Shown here piece after piece: positions 18,858 to 29,372 of a stretch of 64,000 bases of DNA. This DNA comes from Oceanisphaera avium (lineage in GTDB: Bacteria > Pseudomonadota > Gammaproteobacteria > Enterobacterales > Aeromonadaceae). A program made the translations under genes and the position numbers. The stretch covers positions 1,598,501 through 1,662,500 of the forward strand of contig NZ_CP021376.1 in NCBI RefSeq assembly GCF_002157875.1, written 5' to 3'. The number at the start of each line of letters is the position of its first letter. Position 1 is the stretch's first letter. Under the pieces are notes generated by a model. That model saw nothing but the letters and a program-made list of their open reading frames with translations, was not told where the DNA came from and searched no databases.

Positions 18858-19514
18858 ATGCGCAAAACTCCTTTTTACACTTATCTTTTTCGTCCTAAAC
18901 TGCTGCTGTGGCTGCTGGTTTTATTACTCTTACTTGTCACTCTTTGGCAAGGGATAAGGCTGGCTCAATTAGGCCCAGCTTGGCAGTCTTTACCACAACG
19001 TATTCAAGCCACGCCGTTAGTAGACTACGCCGAGCAAGAAGCAGTGCGCGTACTACTTGCCGATGATAGCATGCAAGCACAACGCTTAGTCTCTGAGCTT
19101 GCCGCCACTAAATTGATTAGCTCAGCCCAGCTTTATGGCGAAGAAGGCCAATTAATTGCCAGCGCGGCTAAAAACGACCCTAAACTCAGCGGTCTTAGCG
19201 AAGCGCAAGAGCCAGATGAAGCGCTAGCCCTTAAAGACGAGCCCACTAGCCCCCCACAACTCAGCGAAGCACCGCTTAAGCTGGGCAAGAGTAACAGCTT
19301 GTCTTACGTACGCCCGCTTTACCAAGCCGAGCAACCCATTGGTTTTTTGCGACTGCAGCTCGCTCACAATCCTTTATCTCTTGCCCAACAAGGTATTTGG
19401 CGCCAAATGGAGCATCATCTAAGTTGGCTACTGCCCTTATGTTTATCACTCGGGTTATTATTAGGCATGAGCATTCAACATCTGCGCCAGCGCCATTTCT
19501 CTAGTAAAAAATAA
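18858..19514 (+). CDS. ytjB: YtjB/SMP family membrane protein
   Basis: A 218-residue protein with one membrane segment near residues 13-33 (LLLWLLVLLLLLVTLWQ), a periplasmic domain, and a second segment near residues 180-200. This two-helix layout and the divergent pairing with serB match E. coli YtjB (Smp). Function is unknown. An upstream in-frame start at 18771 would lie inside the serB promoter region; MRKTPFYTYLFRP at 18858 is preferred. Confidence 0.8.
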   Translation: MRKTPFYTYLFRPKLLLWLLVLLLLLVTLWQGIRLAQLGPAWQSLPQRIQATPLVDYAEQEAVRVLLADDSMQAQRLVSELAATKLISSAQLYGEEGQLIASAAKNDPKLSGLSEAQEPDEALALKDEPTSPPQLSEAPLKLGKSNSLSYVRPLYQAEQPIGFLRLQLAHNPLSLAQQGIWRQMEHHLSWLLPLCLSLGLLLGMSIQHLRQRHFSSKK

Positions 19515-19701
19515 TGCGACTAAATCCCCATTTTAGACGCAGATCAAAACAAGCACTTTTATAGTCTTTTGTAATTGAACTACTTAAACGCAGCATTCAA
19601 GATGCCTTATTAAACCATTTAAAAATAATTGGCATGCTTAGTAAAAACTCTTGGCTTTCGCCGACAATTGAAGCTTAGGTGGCAATATAAAGAAATAATA
19701 A

Positions 19702-20643
19702 GTGTCTAGACTGTCACAATCTCAAAAAATCGTGGAGTTTCTCAAGAAAAATCCAAATCAAAAGTTTAATGCTCGCCAAATAGCAGAGCAAATCGTTGGC
19801 TCTTATCCAGAAGACTATAGAGACAAGAGGCAGAACCCTAGGTTTGGCGATGAAAAAGCCTTCCTATCTCAAGTTGTGGCAGAAATTGGTTCGCAAAAAG
19901 ATCAAATAGTAAAAAATGATGCACACATATTTTGGCAAGATAAACCTCGCCCTAGAGTGTATTGGTATAATCCTGAAAAAATAGTTGGTCAAATAGAACC
20001 TGAAATAGATGAAACCGAAGATGAGAACATTGAGGCTTCACTGATATCGGAAACAATAATTTTCTCCGAGCACTGTCTATATCCGATACTTATTGATTAC
20101 TTAAAAACAGAACTAAACTTGTATTGCCAGAGAATAAATGAAAAACGCTCAATAAATTCACATGGCAGTAGCGGGTATCAGTGGTTGCATCTAGATATTG
20201 TGGCTATGCAACCAGTAGATAAAGAATGGAATGATTTAATTCGAAGTTGCGTTAAGCAAGGAGCGGGACAAAGTGTCAGGTTATGGTCTTTTGAAGTCAA
20301 AAAAGAATTAACCGGATCAAATGTGAGAAAGAGTTTTTTCCAAGCTGTAAGTAATTCAAGCTGGGCTAATGAGGGCTATCTGGTAGCCACATCTATATCA
20401 GATAGCAATGTCGAACAAGAATTAAGGATGCTTTCTGCACTTCATGGTATTGGCGTTATTCTTCTTAATCCTGAAAACCCAAGTGAAAGCGAAATGATGC
20501 TCCCTGCAAAATCAAGAGCAGAGGTAGACTGGCAATCTGTTAATCGAATTCTAGTGGAAAATGCTGACTTCAAAGACTATATCGAACTCGTGTCTACTTA
20601 TTATCAGACAGGGAGAGTGCGCGCTAGAGATTGGAATAAGTAG
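19702..20643 (+). CDS. COG2958/HrgA-like protein with putative nuclease core
   Basis: A 313-residue protein starting at GTG. Residues about 1-60 look like a winged-helix DNA-binding domain (SQSQKIVEFLKKNPNQKF, ARQIAEQIVG). The second half shows LHLDIVAM (D165) followed by WSFEVKKEL (E198, K200), which fits the D...ExK core of PD-(D/E)xK nucleases. This architecture matches COG2958, whose Helicobacter member HrgA was named for linkage to a restriction system. Here no methylase or partner is adjacent. The gene is visibly AT-richer than its neighbours with a different codon style, suggesting transfer. Activity is inferred. Confidence 0.7.
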   Translation: MSRLSQSQKIVEFLKKNPNQKFNARQIAEQIVGSYPEDYRDKRQNPRFGDEKAFLSQVVAEIGSQKDQIVKNDAHIFWQDKPRPRVYWYNPEKIVGQIEPEIDETEDENIEASLISETIIFSEHCLYPILIDYLKTELNLYCQRINEKRSINSHGSSGYQWLHLDIVAMQPVDKEWNDLIRSCVKQGAGQSVRLWSFEVKKELTGSNVRKSFFQAVSNSSWANEGYLVATSISDSNVEQELRMLSALHGIGVILLNPENPSESEMMLPAKSRAEVDWQSVNRILVENADFKDYIELVSTYYQTGRVRARDWNK

Positions 20644-20763
20644 AGCTTCAACAACACGCAAGGTCATTAACTGATTTCCTAGCAGCTAGCTTAGTTGTAT
20701 TACACATGCTTTTTAGCACACTATAACTCTTCTCTTATAGCAGCGTTTCCCACAGAGCACACT

Positions 20764-21162
20764 ATGTCCGCCATTACTGAGCTAACAAAATTATTAACTT
20801 CATTAAAGCCACACTTACTCGAGCCTGAGTTTGTGTTTTGTACTGTGGCGGGCTCGCTAGCTGACTATGTGGCGTTAGAGCCAGTCGCGATGTTTGTGGA
20901 GGCAGAAGGCGTAACGCTGGTATTGAAAAAAGAGCGCGCGCAACAGGTGGGCTTAGCATTTGAGGGCTCATTTCGCCAAATTACCTTAACGGTACATTCA
21001 AGCCTTGAAGCGGTAGGTCTAACGGCGGCGGTGTCGAGCACACTTGCCGAACAGGGCATTAGTGCCAATGTCATTGCCGCTTATTATCACGACCATATTT
21101 TTGTGCCAGCCAATAAAGCGCAGCAGGCGTTGTTAGCCTTACAAGCGCTTAGCTGTGCCTAA
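20764..21162 (+). CDS. ACT domain protein
   Basis: A 132-residue protein with the two-part ACT fold of the DUF2241 type: ITELTKLLTSLKPHLLEPEFVFCTV, then a C-terminal half with LEAVGLTAAVSSTLAEQGISANVIAAYYHDHIFV that matches the amino-acid-binding ACT module. The ligand is unknown. The start at 20764 is chosen over one 23 codons earlier whose extra residues look non-coding. It is convergent with deoD, one base apart. Confidence 0.82.
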   Translation: MSAITELTKLLTSLKPHLLEPEFVFCTVAGSLADYVALEPVAMFVEAEGVTLVLKKERAQQVGLAFEGSFRQITLTVHSSLEAVGLTAAVSSTLAEQGISANVIAAYYHDHIFVPANKAQQALLALQALSCA

Positions 21163-21163
21163 A

Positions 21164-21880
21164 TCAGACTGCTTGCAATAGCACTGACTCTAGTGCGATT
21201 TCTATCATGTCATTAAACGTACTTTGTCGCTGTACAGCGCTTAGCGCTTCTTGGCGCAAAATATGATCCGATACCGTGCAAATAGTAGCGGCGCGAGCAC
21301 CAAATTCGGCAGCCACGCCATATAAACCGGCGGCTTCCATCTCTACTCCTAAGATAGCGTATTGCTTAAGCAGCTGGAAAGTTTGCGGTTGTGGGGAATA
21401 AAATAAATCTGTAGAAAACAAATTTCCAACCTTTACTGGTGCTTGACAGGCGCGAGCCGCCGCCACTAACTGACTCACTAATTCAAAGTCAGCCAAAGCG
21501 GCTAAGTCATGATCCATAAAGCGCAGCCGATTTACTTTAGAGTCAGTACTGGCTCCTAAGCCGATGACGACATCTCTTAGCTGTACATCGTCGCGCACTG
21601 CACCACATGAGCCCACTCTAATAATATTTTTTACACCAAACTCGGTGATTAACTCTTTGGCATAAATAGACACCGAAGGGATCCCCATGCCGTGACCCAT
21701 CACCGACACAGTGCGCCCTTTATAACGGCCAGTAAAACCCAGCATGTTGCGCACAGCATTCACTTGGCGGGTATCTGTTAAAAAAGTCTCGGCTATATAT
21801 TGAGCGCGCAGCGGATCACCGGGCATTAACACAGTGTCGGCAAAATCGCCCCGCTCGGCATTAATATGTGGTGTGGCCAT
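21164..21880 (-). CDS. deoD: Purine nucleoside phosphorylase DeoD
   Basis: Hexameric phosphorylase that splits purine (deoxy)nucleosides into base and (deoxy)ribose-1-phosphate, 238 residues. It begins [26 protein letters not shown] and contains RVGSCGA, the substrate segment [22 protein letters not shown] and SDHI. Last gene of deoC-deoB-deoD on the minus strand. Six extra codons to 21898 are possible but fit the family poorly. Confidence 0.97.
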   Translation of the reverse strand: MATPHINAERGDFADTVLMPGDPLRAQYIAETFLTDTRQVNAVRNMLGFTGRYKGRTVSVMGHGMGIPSVSIYAKELITEFGVKNIIRVGSCGAVRDDVQLRDVVIGLGASTDSKVNRLRFMDHDLAALADFELVSQLVAAARACQAPVKVGNLFSTDLFYSPQPQTFQLLKQYAILGVEMEAAGLYGVAAEFGARAATICTVSDHILRQEALSAVQRQSTFNDMIEIALESVLLQAV

Positions 21881-21991
21881 GGTAGGCTCCTGTCGCAAGT
21901 AGCGCTACGCTTTACGTCATACGCTATAAGTCAAAAAAGAGCGCGTTAGTTTTTAACGTAACGCGTGAACCGTATCGCGTACGGCTGCCTT

Positions 21992-23221
21992 TCACAAAAA
22001 CGAGATGCCGTAATCCATGGCGCTAGTGCCAAAGTATTGAGCCAAGCTTTGACCAATATCGGCAAAGCTATCGCGCTGACCAAGTGAACCGGCGCTTAAC
22101 CCCGCACCCAGCGCTAATACCGGCACCCGCTCGCGAGTATGATCGGTACCTGGCCAACTAGGATCACAGCCGTGATCCGCGCTTAGGATCAACAGATCGT
22201 TAGGTTGTAAGGCGCTTAATAGCTCTGGCAGCATGCGATCAAAGGCCTCTAACTCAGCGGCATAGCCGGCAATATCGCGTCTATGGCCAAAACTCGAGTC
22301 AAAATCCACAAAGTTGGTCATGATTAAGGTGTTATCGCCCGCCTGCTTAAGCTCCGCTAAGGTAGCATTAAATAACGCCTCGGTGCCGGTGGCTTTTACT
22401 TTTTTAGTAATACCAAAGTCGGCGTAAATATCGGCAATTTTACCTATAGACACCACTTGCCCTTGGCGCTCGGTCACCAGCTTTTGCAACACAGTGGGTG
22501 CCGGCGGCGCTATGCTGTAATCACGCCGATTACCCGTGCGGGCATAATTCTCTGGGCTATCGCCAATAAAAGGGCGCGCTATAACTCGCGCTATGTTGTA
22601 GGGCATAAGTAACTTGCGCGCCACTTCACACACTTCATAAAGGCGCGCTAAGCCAAAGTGTTGCTCGTGAGCGGCAATTTGAAAGACCGAGTCTACTGAG
22701 CTGTAGCAAATCGGCTTGCCGCTACTAATATGTTCATCCCCTAGCGCTTGCAAAATAGTGGTGCCGGGTGCATGACAGTTACCTAAAATGCCGGGCAGCT
22801 TAGCTTGGGTTACTAAATCATTAATTAACGACTCAGGAAAGCTGTGTTCTTTATCTAAAAAATATCCCCACTCAAATAACACCGGTACCCCTGCCAGCTC
22901 CCAATGACCCGAGGGCGTATCTTTACCGGAGGAAATCTCTTGAGCATGGCCGTAACTGCCAAGCACAGTGTTAGGGAGCACCACCCCCGCTGCTGGCTGG
23001 CCCGTACTTTCTACATGGGCATGAAATAAACCAAGGCTTGCTAAGTGAGGTAAATACAGCGGGCCGCTACGTGGACGAGGGCTGATAGCTGCTGCGCGTC
23101 CTTGGGCACAGGCTTTAGCGATACTGCCTAAGGTATCGGCACCTAAGTCACCAAACTCGGCAGCATCGGGTGCCCCGCCAATACCAAAAGAGTCGAGAAC
23201 TAATACGATCGCGCGTTTCAT
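21992..23221 (-). CDS. deoB: Phosphopentomutase DeoB
   Basis: Interconverts (deoxy)ribose-1- and 5-phosphates using manganese; 409 residues, the usual length. Metal and catalytic motifs are [16 protein letters not shown] at the N-terminus, [10 protein letters not shown] (phosphorylated threonine), and the C-terminal [18 protein letters not shown]. Lies 111 bases upstream of deoD on the same strand. Confidence 0.97.
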   Translation of the reverse strand: MKRAIVLVLDSFGIGGAPDAAEFGDLGADTLGSIAKACAQGRAAAISPRPRSGPLYLPHLASLGLFHAHVESTGQPAAGVVLPNTVLGSYGHAQEISSGKDTPSGHWELAGVPVLFEWGYFLDKEHSFPESLINDLVTQAKLPGILGNCHAPGTTILQALGDEHISSGKPICYSSVDSVFQIAAHEQHFGLARLYEVCEVARKLLMPYNIARVIARPFIGDSPENYARTGNRRDYSIAPPAPTVLQKLVTERQGQVVSIGKIADIYADFGITKKVKATGTEALFNATLAELKQAGDNTLIMTNFVDFDSSFGHRRDIAGYAAELEAFDRMLPELLSALQPNDLLILSADHGCDPSWPGTDHTRERVPVLALGAGLSAGSLGQRDSFADIGQSLAQYFGTSAMDYGISFL

Positions 23222-23303
23222 AAGCTTCCTTTATTGAGAGGCTCACTGCTCGGCTGCAACTAAGCCTAAGCCAAGCCCCTGTACTACTAATTATTGACCG
23301 CCA

Positions 23304-24083
23304 TTAAGCCTTATTTTCAAGAGTATGTAATAACTCATTTAATAAACTGGAAGCGCCAAATCGAAGGTGGCTAGGTGTTAACCAGTGCTCACCCATTATG
23401 CTGGCCGCTAAGGCAAGGTATTGGCGTGCTTGTGCAGTCGTGCGCACCCCTCCCGAGATTTTAATGCCAATAGGTTGGCCGCTATCTTTAATAGCGCTAA
23501 GTATAAGCTCAGCCGCCTCAAGGGTGGCATTAATTGGCACTTTTCCGCTAGAGGTTTTAATAAAATTCGCGCCACCAGCAATGGCTATTTGGCACGCTTT
23601 GGTAATGAGGGCCGGGCTTTTTAGCTCACCACTTTCAATGATCACTTTCAACAATATGGGTAAAGCAGCTTTTGCGCACACATTATGAGCGGCTTGGACC
23701 ATGGCCAACGGCGTTTGCTCATCCCCTTTAATTAATGAACGATAAGGCAGTACTAGATCGATTTCTTGGGCGCCCGCTGCCAGTGCTAACTCTATGTCTT
23801 GCTCTACTCGGCTTATGCGCTCTTGCCCTTTTGGAAAGTTAACCACAGTAGCAATGGCGACTTGGTCGCTTAAATTAAGCTCAGCCAAGCCAGCCACTAA
23901 GGTACTAATAAAGCGCGGGTAAACACAAATAGCCGCCACAGTGCCAAAAGGCGTGCGCGCTTGCTGGCATAAATGACTAATACTTTGTGCTGTATCAATG
24001 TCATTTAAGCGTGTTAAGTCCAGCATAGTCAGCGTTTTTTTAGCGGCTAAACAATCTGTTAACGCGCCTTGGCAAGTGCTCAT
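23304..24083 (-). CDS. deoC: Deoxyribose-phosphate aldolase DeoC
   Basis: Splits deoxyribose-5-phosphate into acetaldehyde and glyceraldehyde-3-phosphate; 259 residues like E. coli DeoC. Key lysines are in LLKVIIESGEL and in FIKTSSGKVP (Schiff base), and GIKISGGVRT is near the C-terminus. GAGGG lies 7 bases ahead of the ATG at 24083; the longer frame to 24125 is rejected. First gene of the deoC-B-D cluster. No deoA is present between deoC and deoB, unlike E. coli. Confidence 0.97.
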   Translation of the reverse strand: MSTCQGALTDCLAAKKTLTMLDLTRLNDIDTAQSISHLCQQARTPFGTVAAICVYPRFISTLVAGLAELNLSDQVAIATVVNFPKGQERISRVEQDIELALAAGAQEIDLVLPYRSLIKGDEQTPLAMVQAAHNVCAKAALPILLKVIIESGELKSPALITKACQIAIAGGANFIKTSSGKVPINATLEAAELILSAIKDSGQPIGIKISGGVRTTAQARQYLALAASIMGEHWLTPSHLRFGASSLLNELLHTLENKA

Positions 24084-24234
24084 GTATTTACCCTCACGGT
24101 AGCTATTTAGCTTATTTTTAAACAAATAGTTTGACGTTAAATTAGCGGGCCTCGCTTGAATAATTTTGACATTATCCGCTGCTTATTCTGCCGACTTTCT
24201 AGCCGGTTATTAAACCACTTTATAGGTATAACCG

Positions 24235-25845
24235 ATGCTTATTTCTTTACGCTCCAAACTCTTGGCCATAGTGCTATTAATGAATGCAATCGCTGTAATT
24301 AGCTATACCACTTATACCTATCAATCGCGAAAATCGGATCTCTATCAGCAAATAGATACCCAGCTAAGCTTTGCCGCGCAAACCGCTGCCCACTTAATTA
24401 AACACAGTGTGTATGACGATGTGGCTAACAATAGCTTTACTAAGGCGCAGTCTAATGACATACATCGCCAAGCCTATGAGCTTATTTCCAACACTGAAGT
24501 GGCTTATATTTACACTTTAGTGCGCATAGATAATAAAATTTTGTTTGTTATGGATACGCCAAAGCCACAACAGTATGACAACAACGACTTATCTGCGCCG
24601 CTTGCCCACTATACCGATGCCAGTGAGGGCTTAGTTAAGGCATTTAACTCAACAACGCCAGTGTTTGATGAATATTCAGATGAATAGGGGACTTTTCGTT
24701 CGGTATTTATTCCCTACCAAACGGCCAGCGGCCAGCATTTTATTGCCGCGGCAGATATTGCGATTAGTAATATTCATGCAGCCCTAGTAGAAACCTTAAT
24801 GGTGGCCAGCTCCTTGGGAGCAGCGCTGTTTATTTTCGGTTCTTTGATCACCTATTTATTAGTTAACTCAGTATTAAAGCCGGTGTTACGTGCCCAAGTC
24901 ACTTTGCGAGAAATTGCCTCTAGTCGTAATCTTTCGCTGCGCGCTGTAGGGGGTAAAGATGAAGTGGGCTTATTGTTAAATGACTTTAACCAACTGATGA
25001 ATGAGCTACAAGAAGCCATAGAAACCACTACTGACAATGCAGGAGAAACCGCAGCTATTCAAAGTAGTAGCCGAGAAATGCAACAACGAGCTCACAGCGT
25101 AAGCCAAGCAGTAGATCAAGTTCGCCAACAAGCAGAAATGACCGCCGAGCTGATTAACGACTCAGACCAACAGCTAGATTTAGCAATGAACACGGTGGCT
25201 GACTCGGCACAACGCTTAAATATGGGCCAAGGAGCAATGGCTAAAACTAATGACACTATTACGCTGATTACTGAAGAACAAACCCGACTCTCGGATGAGC
25301 TTAATACCTTGTCTAAAGAAGCAGAAAACGTTAATCAAGTATTATCTGTGATAAGCGCCATTGCCGATCAAACTAATTTATTAGCACTGAATGCCGCCAT
25401 AGAGGCGGCTCGCGCAGGAGAGCATGGCCGAGGTTTTGCGGTAGTCGCTGATGAAGTACGCCAACTCGCTACGCGCACGCAGGATAGTTTGAGTCAAACC
25501 AGCAATATCATTAACACCATTGTTAACTCCATTATTGACACTGCCCAGCACATGCAGCACAGCGCCAGTCAGTTTGATCTTTTATTAGTTGACTCCAATG
25601 CCGCCCTAGAGCATGTACTTACTAGCGCTCAGAGTATGGATAGCACACAAACCAATATGCGCAACACCGTAGAACAACTTAAAACAGTGCTGATGCGCAA
25701 TCAAGAAGTGGTGCACCAAATCAGCCATGTGGAAAGTCAAACCCAAGATAATAATATGAGCACCGAGGAAATTTTAGCGGCGGCCGAGCGGCTACAGCAG
25801 TCTGCAGGACAATTAACTGACCAGCTCGCTAAATTTAGTGCTTAA
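24235..25845 (+). pseudogene. Methyl-accepting chemotaxis protein interrupted by an in-frame TAG
   Basis: A single reading frame of 537 codons encodes an entire chemoreceptor except for a TAG at 24685-24687. Part one has a membrane segment (LLAIVLLMNAIAVISYTTY) and a periplasmic sensor ending VFDEYSDE; part two resumes with [18 protein letters not shown], a second membrane segment, HAMP, and the signalling domain with the conserved tip [36 protein letters not shown]. Homologues often have tryptophan after such an SDE segment, so TGG to TAG is likely. Without readthrough, only a 150-residue sensor fragment is made. A sequencing error is possible. Confidence 0.85.
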
Positions 25846-25871
25846 GACTCATTGCGCTTATTAGGCATCTC

Positions 25872-26657
25872 TTAGGACCAGCCAAATAGCCGATTTACGT
25901 TTTGCTCTAGCTGGGCGGCAAGGCGAAGCTCGTCTAGTTGGCACAGTTCGCTTAAGGCGCTAAGCACTAAAGGTAATTGGCGGGGATGATTAGCTTGGCC
26001 CTGAAAACCACACAGTGGCATATCGGGAGCATCGGTTTCTAACACCAAGGCTTCAATGGGCATAGCGGCAATAGCGCGACGTGTCTTGCTGGCTCTGGCA
26101 TAGGTAATAGTCCCGCCCACCCCAAGGTGAATACCTAATTGCCAAAACGCTTGAGCTTGTTGTAAAGAGCCAGAAAAAGCATGTACCACGCCGCCACTAA
26201 CAGGGTATTGGCGTAACCATTTAAGTACTCGGTCATGGGTGCCATGGCTGTGGATGATCACCGGTAACTCATACTGCTGCGCCATTTTAAGTTGGGTTAT
26301 TAATGCGCGCTCTTGCTCAACTAACGCCACCTTTATATGTTTATCTAGCCCTATCTCGCCTAATGCCACACAGCGCTCATCCCTTGCTGCTTGTTGCAAG
26401 GCGAGCGCTAACTGCTCGGCCCAATCGTCAGTCGCTTGTTCTAACCACCAAGGATGAAGTCCTAGTCCATAATAAAAACCACTATATTGGGCACATAACG
26501 CCGGCAAGCTGGCCCATTGGCTCTCATTAATGCCTGGGATCACCAAGCGATGGACGCCCACGGCTGTGGCTTGTCGCCAATGCTCGGCGCGTTCTATACC
26601 TGACTCGGGGCCAAAGACGGCAAAATCAAAGTGACAATGACTATCGGTGAGCAGCAT
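25872..26657 (-). CDS. yjjV: TatD family metal-dependent hydrolase, YjjV type
   Basis: A 261-residue TIM-barrel deoxyribonuclease-like protein. Metal ligands are visible as DSHCHFD at the N-terminus, GEIGLD near residue 98, PVIIHSHGTHD, VVHAFSG, and LETDAPDMP. Length and proximity to the deo genes match E. coli YjjV. TatD proteins are 3'-5' exonucleases or D-aminoacyl-tRNA-like hydrolases; the YjjV substrate is not settled. Confidence 0.88.
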   Translation of the reverse strand: MLLTDSHCHFDFAVFGPESGIERAEHWRQATAVGVHRLVIPGINESQWASLPALCAQYSGFYYGLGLHPWWLEQATDDWAEQLALALQQAARDERCVALGEIGLDKHIKVALVEQERALITQLKMAQQYELPVIIHSHGTHDRVLKWLRQYPVSGGVVHAFSGSLQQAQAFWQLGIHLGVGGTITYARASKTRRAIAAMPIEALVLETDAPDMPLCGFQGQANHPRQLPLVLSALSELCQLDELRLAAQLEQNVNRLFGWS

Positions 26658-26904
26658 TCCGCCTCCTGATAAACAGCGTTATTAACGATTAAAGACTTTT
26701 TGCCACACAATACCCGCAAGAGCACAAAAAAAGTGACGAAGAGAAAAGGTAGGTGACGGGTTAGGACCTTACAATAAATATGCCCTGTGATTCTTATTTT
26801 GCTGCTCTTGGTTTGTAGTTTCCAAGTATTGCGTGGCAAAAAAATAGCTAGCTTGTGCGCACCACTCTTTACTCTTCGCCCTTTAGGTATATAACAGAAA
26901 TAAC

Positions 26905-26927
26905 AACGCCGGCGAGTGGCCGGCGTT
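26905..26927 (-). terminator. Hairpin downstream of prfC
   Basis: AACGCCGGC (26905-26913) pairs with GCCGGCGTT (26919-26927), loop GAGTG. On the minus strand it lies just beyond the prfC stop and is followed by a moderately T-rich stretch. Confidence 0.65.
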
Positions 26928-26951
26928 AAAGATTCAGTTAGCAACACAAGC

Positions 26952-28541
26952 TTAGTGCTCGCGAGTTTTACTAAACTCAATGTCAGGGTAGCGCTCTTGG
27001 GTGAGGTTCAAATTCACCATAGTGGGGGCGATATAAGTCAGATTATCTCCGCCATCCAGCGCCAAGTTCAATGACACTTTACGCTGAAAATCATCCAGCT
27101 TCTTAGCGTCTTCTGAGTAGACCCAGCGCGCAGTAGAGACGTTGACCGATTCATAAATGGCATCTACGTTATATTCTGATTTTAAACGCGCGACCACCAC
27201 ATCAAACTGCAACACACCCACAGCGCCGACAATTAAGTCGTTATTTTCAAGCGGGCGAAATAATTGCACAGCGCCCTCTTCCGATAACTGGACTAGCCCT
27301 TTTAGTAATTGCTTTTGTTTTAGCGGATCACGCAGGCGAATACGGCGGAATAACTCTGGCGCAAAGTTAGGAATGCCCGAGAACTTTAAATCTTCACCTT
27401 GGGTAAAAGTGTCGCCAATTTGAATGGTGCCATGGTTATGCAAACCAATAATATCGCCTGCTACCGCTTCTTCGGCACGCTCACGGTCACCGGCCATAAA
27501 GGTGACCGCATCGGAGATACTAATGGTTTTACCAATGCGCACGTGCTTCATCTTCATGCCTTGGCTGTAGGTGCCCGACACAATGCGCATAAAGGCGATA
27601 CGGTCACGATGGCGAGGATCCATATTGGCTTGAATTTTAAAAACAAAGCCCGAAAATTTCTCGTCACTGGCTACCACTTCTCGCTCATGGGTAGTGCGCG
27701 GCTGGGGCGCGGGCGCCCACTGACTAAAGCCATCTAATACATGATCTACCCCAAAGTTACCCAGCGCAGTACCAAAATAGACAGGCGTTAACTCACCGGC
27801 TAAAAATAACTCTTGATCAAACTCATTAGAAGCTCCCATTACCAGTTCTAGCTCATCTCGCAGATCAGCGAGTTCTTTCTCATCTAAAATCTCGGCAAGC
27901 TCAGGGTTATCTAAGCCTTTAATAGTGCGCACTTCTTGAATGGTATGGCCAAGGCCGGGTTGATACAGGGTAATTTCATCATTTTTTAAGTGATATACCC
28001 CCTTAAACCATTTGCCGCTCCCAATCGGCCAAGTAATAGGCGCGCACATAATATTGAGCTCGTCTTCTACTTCATCCAGTAGCTCCATGGGGTCGCGAAT
28101 ATCACGGTCTAACTTGTTGATAAAGGTAATAATAGGCGTGGTACGAAGACGAGTAACTTCCATCAATTTGCGCGTTCTATCCTCAACCCCTTTACCGCCA
28201 TCAATCACCATAAGACAAGAGTCCACGGCGGTGAGCGTGCGATAGGTATCTTCCGAGAAGTCCTCGTGACCTGGGGTATCAAGGAGGTTAATTAAGCAGT
28301 CGTGATAAGGAAATTGCATAACGGAAGTAGTGACCGAAATGCCACGCTCTTTTTCCATTTCCATCCAGTCAGACTTAGCATGCTGATTTGAGCCACGGCC
28401 TTTAACGGTACCAGCACTTTGAATCGCATGGCCATGCAACAACACCTTTTCGGTGATAGTGGTCTTACCCGCATCGGGGTGAGAGATAATAGCAAAGGTG
28501 CGGCGCTTGGCGACTTCCTGCAAGAATGAAGATGCTGACAT
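26952..28541 (-). CDS. prfC: Peptide chain release factor 3
   Basis: RF3, the GTPase that recycles RF1 and RF2 from the ribosome; 529 residues as in E. coli. The G1 motif is [15 protein letters not shown]3 is [16 protein letters not shown], and G4 is [12 protein letters not shown]. The C-terminal domains include [19 protein letters not shown] and [12 protein letters not shown]. Start at 28541 ([17 protein letters not shown]) is the homologous one; a 36-codon upstream extension is spurious. Confidence 0.97.
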   Translation of the reverse strand: MSASSFLQEVAKRRTFAIISHPDAGKTTITEKVLLHGHAIQSAGTVKGRGSNQHAKSDWMEMEKERGISVTTSVMQFPYHDCLINLLDTPGHEDFSEDTYRTLTAVDSCLMVIDGGKGVEDRTRKLMEVTRLRTTPIITFINKLDRDIRDPMELLDEVEDELNIMCAPITWPIGSGKWFKGVYHLKNDEITLYQPGLGHTIQEVRTIKGLDNPELAEILDEKELADLRDELELVMGASNEFDQELFLAGELTPVYFGTALGNFGVDHVLDGFSQWAPAPQPRTTHEREVVASDEKFSGFVFKIQANMDPRHRDRIAFMRIVSGTYSQGMKMKHVRIGKTISISDAVTFMAGDRERAEEAVAGDIIGLHNHGTIQIGDTFTQGEDLKFSGIPNFAPELFRRIRLRDPLKQKQLLKGLVQLSEEGAVQLFRPLENNDLIVGAVGVLQFDVVVARLKSEYNVDAIYESVNVSTARWVYSEDAKKLDDFQRKVSLNLALDGGDNLTYIAPTMVNLNLTQERYPDIEFSKTREH

Positions 28542-28757
28542 GGTTGAATTTCTTCTACTTTGATAAGGAGTCACACGCCGATGGCGAGGTAACTCAAGGG
28601 CGACAAATAAAACGGCGGCTATTGTCGCTGATTTACGGCCATTCCTCAATCAAGAGTTAACAATCACTGATTAGCGCTTGCCTAAATGCACGACAAAATT
28701 TCGCGCTATAGCAAAGGTCGGCTTATGATGGGCGCTGGCTTTAACAGAGTAGTCACT

Positions 28758-29372
28758 ATGTCTCGCGCTTATTGTTGTGCTTGCCAACTGCCGCAAGTGG
28801 CCTGTTTATGTGCGCATGTTTATCCGCAACCCTGCCCATTACCGGTGCTCATTATTCAACATCCGCTAGAGGCAAAACATGCTAAAAGCACGGTTCCCTT
28901 ACTGCGCTTAGCCCTGCCTGACCTCGACATTGTGGTCGCCGAGCAACTTTCTGCTCCCAAAATACTGGCAACCGGTCAGTGGTGGCTACTTTACCCCGAT
29001 GCTCATGCCCTCGACTTAGACACACTGGCTCAAGATGCTAAGGCATGGCAACACACGCGTGCCACTATTGGCGGATTAATTATATTAGATGGCACTTGGC
29101 GAAAAACTCGCCTCTTATTGCATCTTAATCCGTGGTTACGACACTTACCGACTCTGTCATTTAGCCAAGCTCCTAGCAGTGGTTATGCCATTCGCAAAGG
29201 GCCAGGCGGGCAAGCTTTATCCACGTTAGAAAGTGTGGCTCATGTTTTACAACACTTAGCTCCTGGATTTTGTGCCGCCCCTTTACACGACTTATTAGCG
29301 GCCAGAGTGGCGCAATTTAAAACAAGAGCACCTTCAAGTGCTTGTTCCGACCAACCACGTCGCAAAAGCTAA
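28758..29372 (+). CDS. DTW domain protein, probable tRNA-uridine aminocarboxypropyltransferase
   Basis: A 204-residue protein of the DTW family, of which E. coli TapT makes acp3U in tRNA using S-adenosylmethionine. It has the N-terminal cysteine cluster (CCACQLPQVACLCAH), the segment VLIIQHPLEAKHAKSTVPLLRLAL and the defining ILDGTWRKTRLLL motif followed by YAIRKGPGGQALSTLESVA. The start at 28758 gives a normal N-terminus; the frame extends 24 codons further upstream without homologous features. Which uridine is modified cannot be told. Confidence 0.85.
   Translation: MSRAYCCACQLPQVACLCAHVYPQPCPLPVLIIQHPLEAKHAKSTVPLLRLALPDLDIVVAEQLSAPKILATGQWWLLYPDAHALDLDTLAQDAKAWQHTRATIGGLIILDGTWRKTRLLLHLNPWLRHLPTLSFSQAPSSGYAIRKGPGGQALSTLESVAHVLQHLAPGFCAAPLHDLLAARVAQFKTRAPSSACSDQPRRKS

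Noticed and set aside
24799..25845. 348-codon chemoreceptor fragment as an independent gene
   Set aside because: It starts inside a membrane helix and continues the upstream frame through a single TAG, so it is the second part of one gene.
26594..26980. 128-codon minus-strand frame between prfC and yjjV
   Set aside because: It overlaps both genes and a hairpin terminator and has no recognisable domain.
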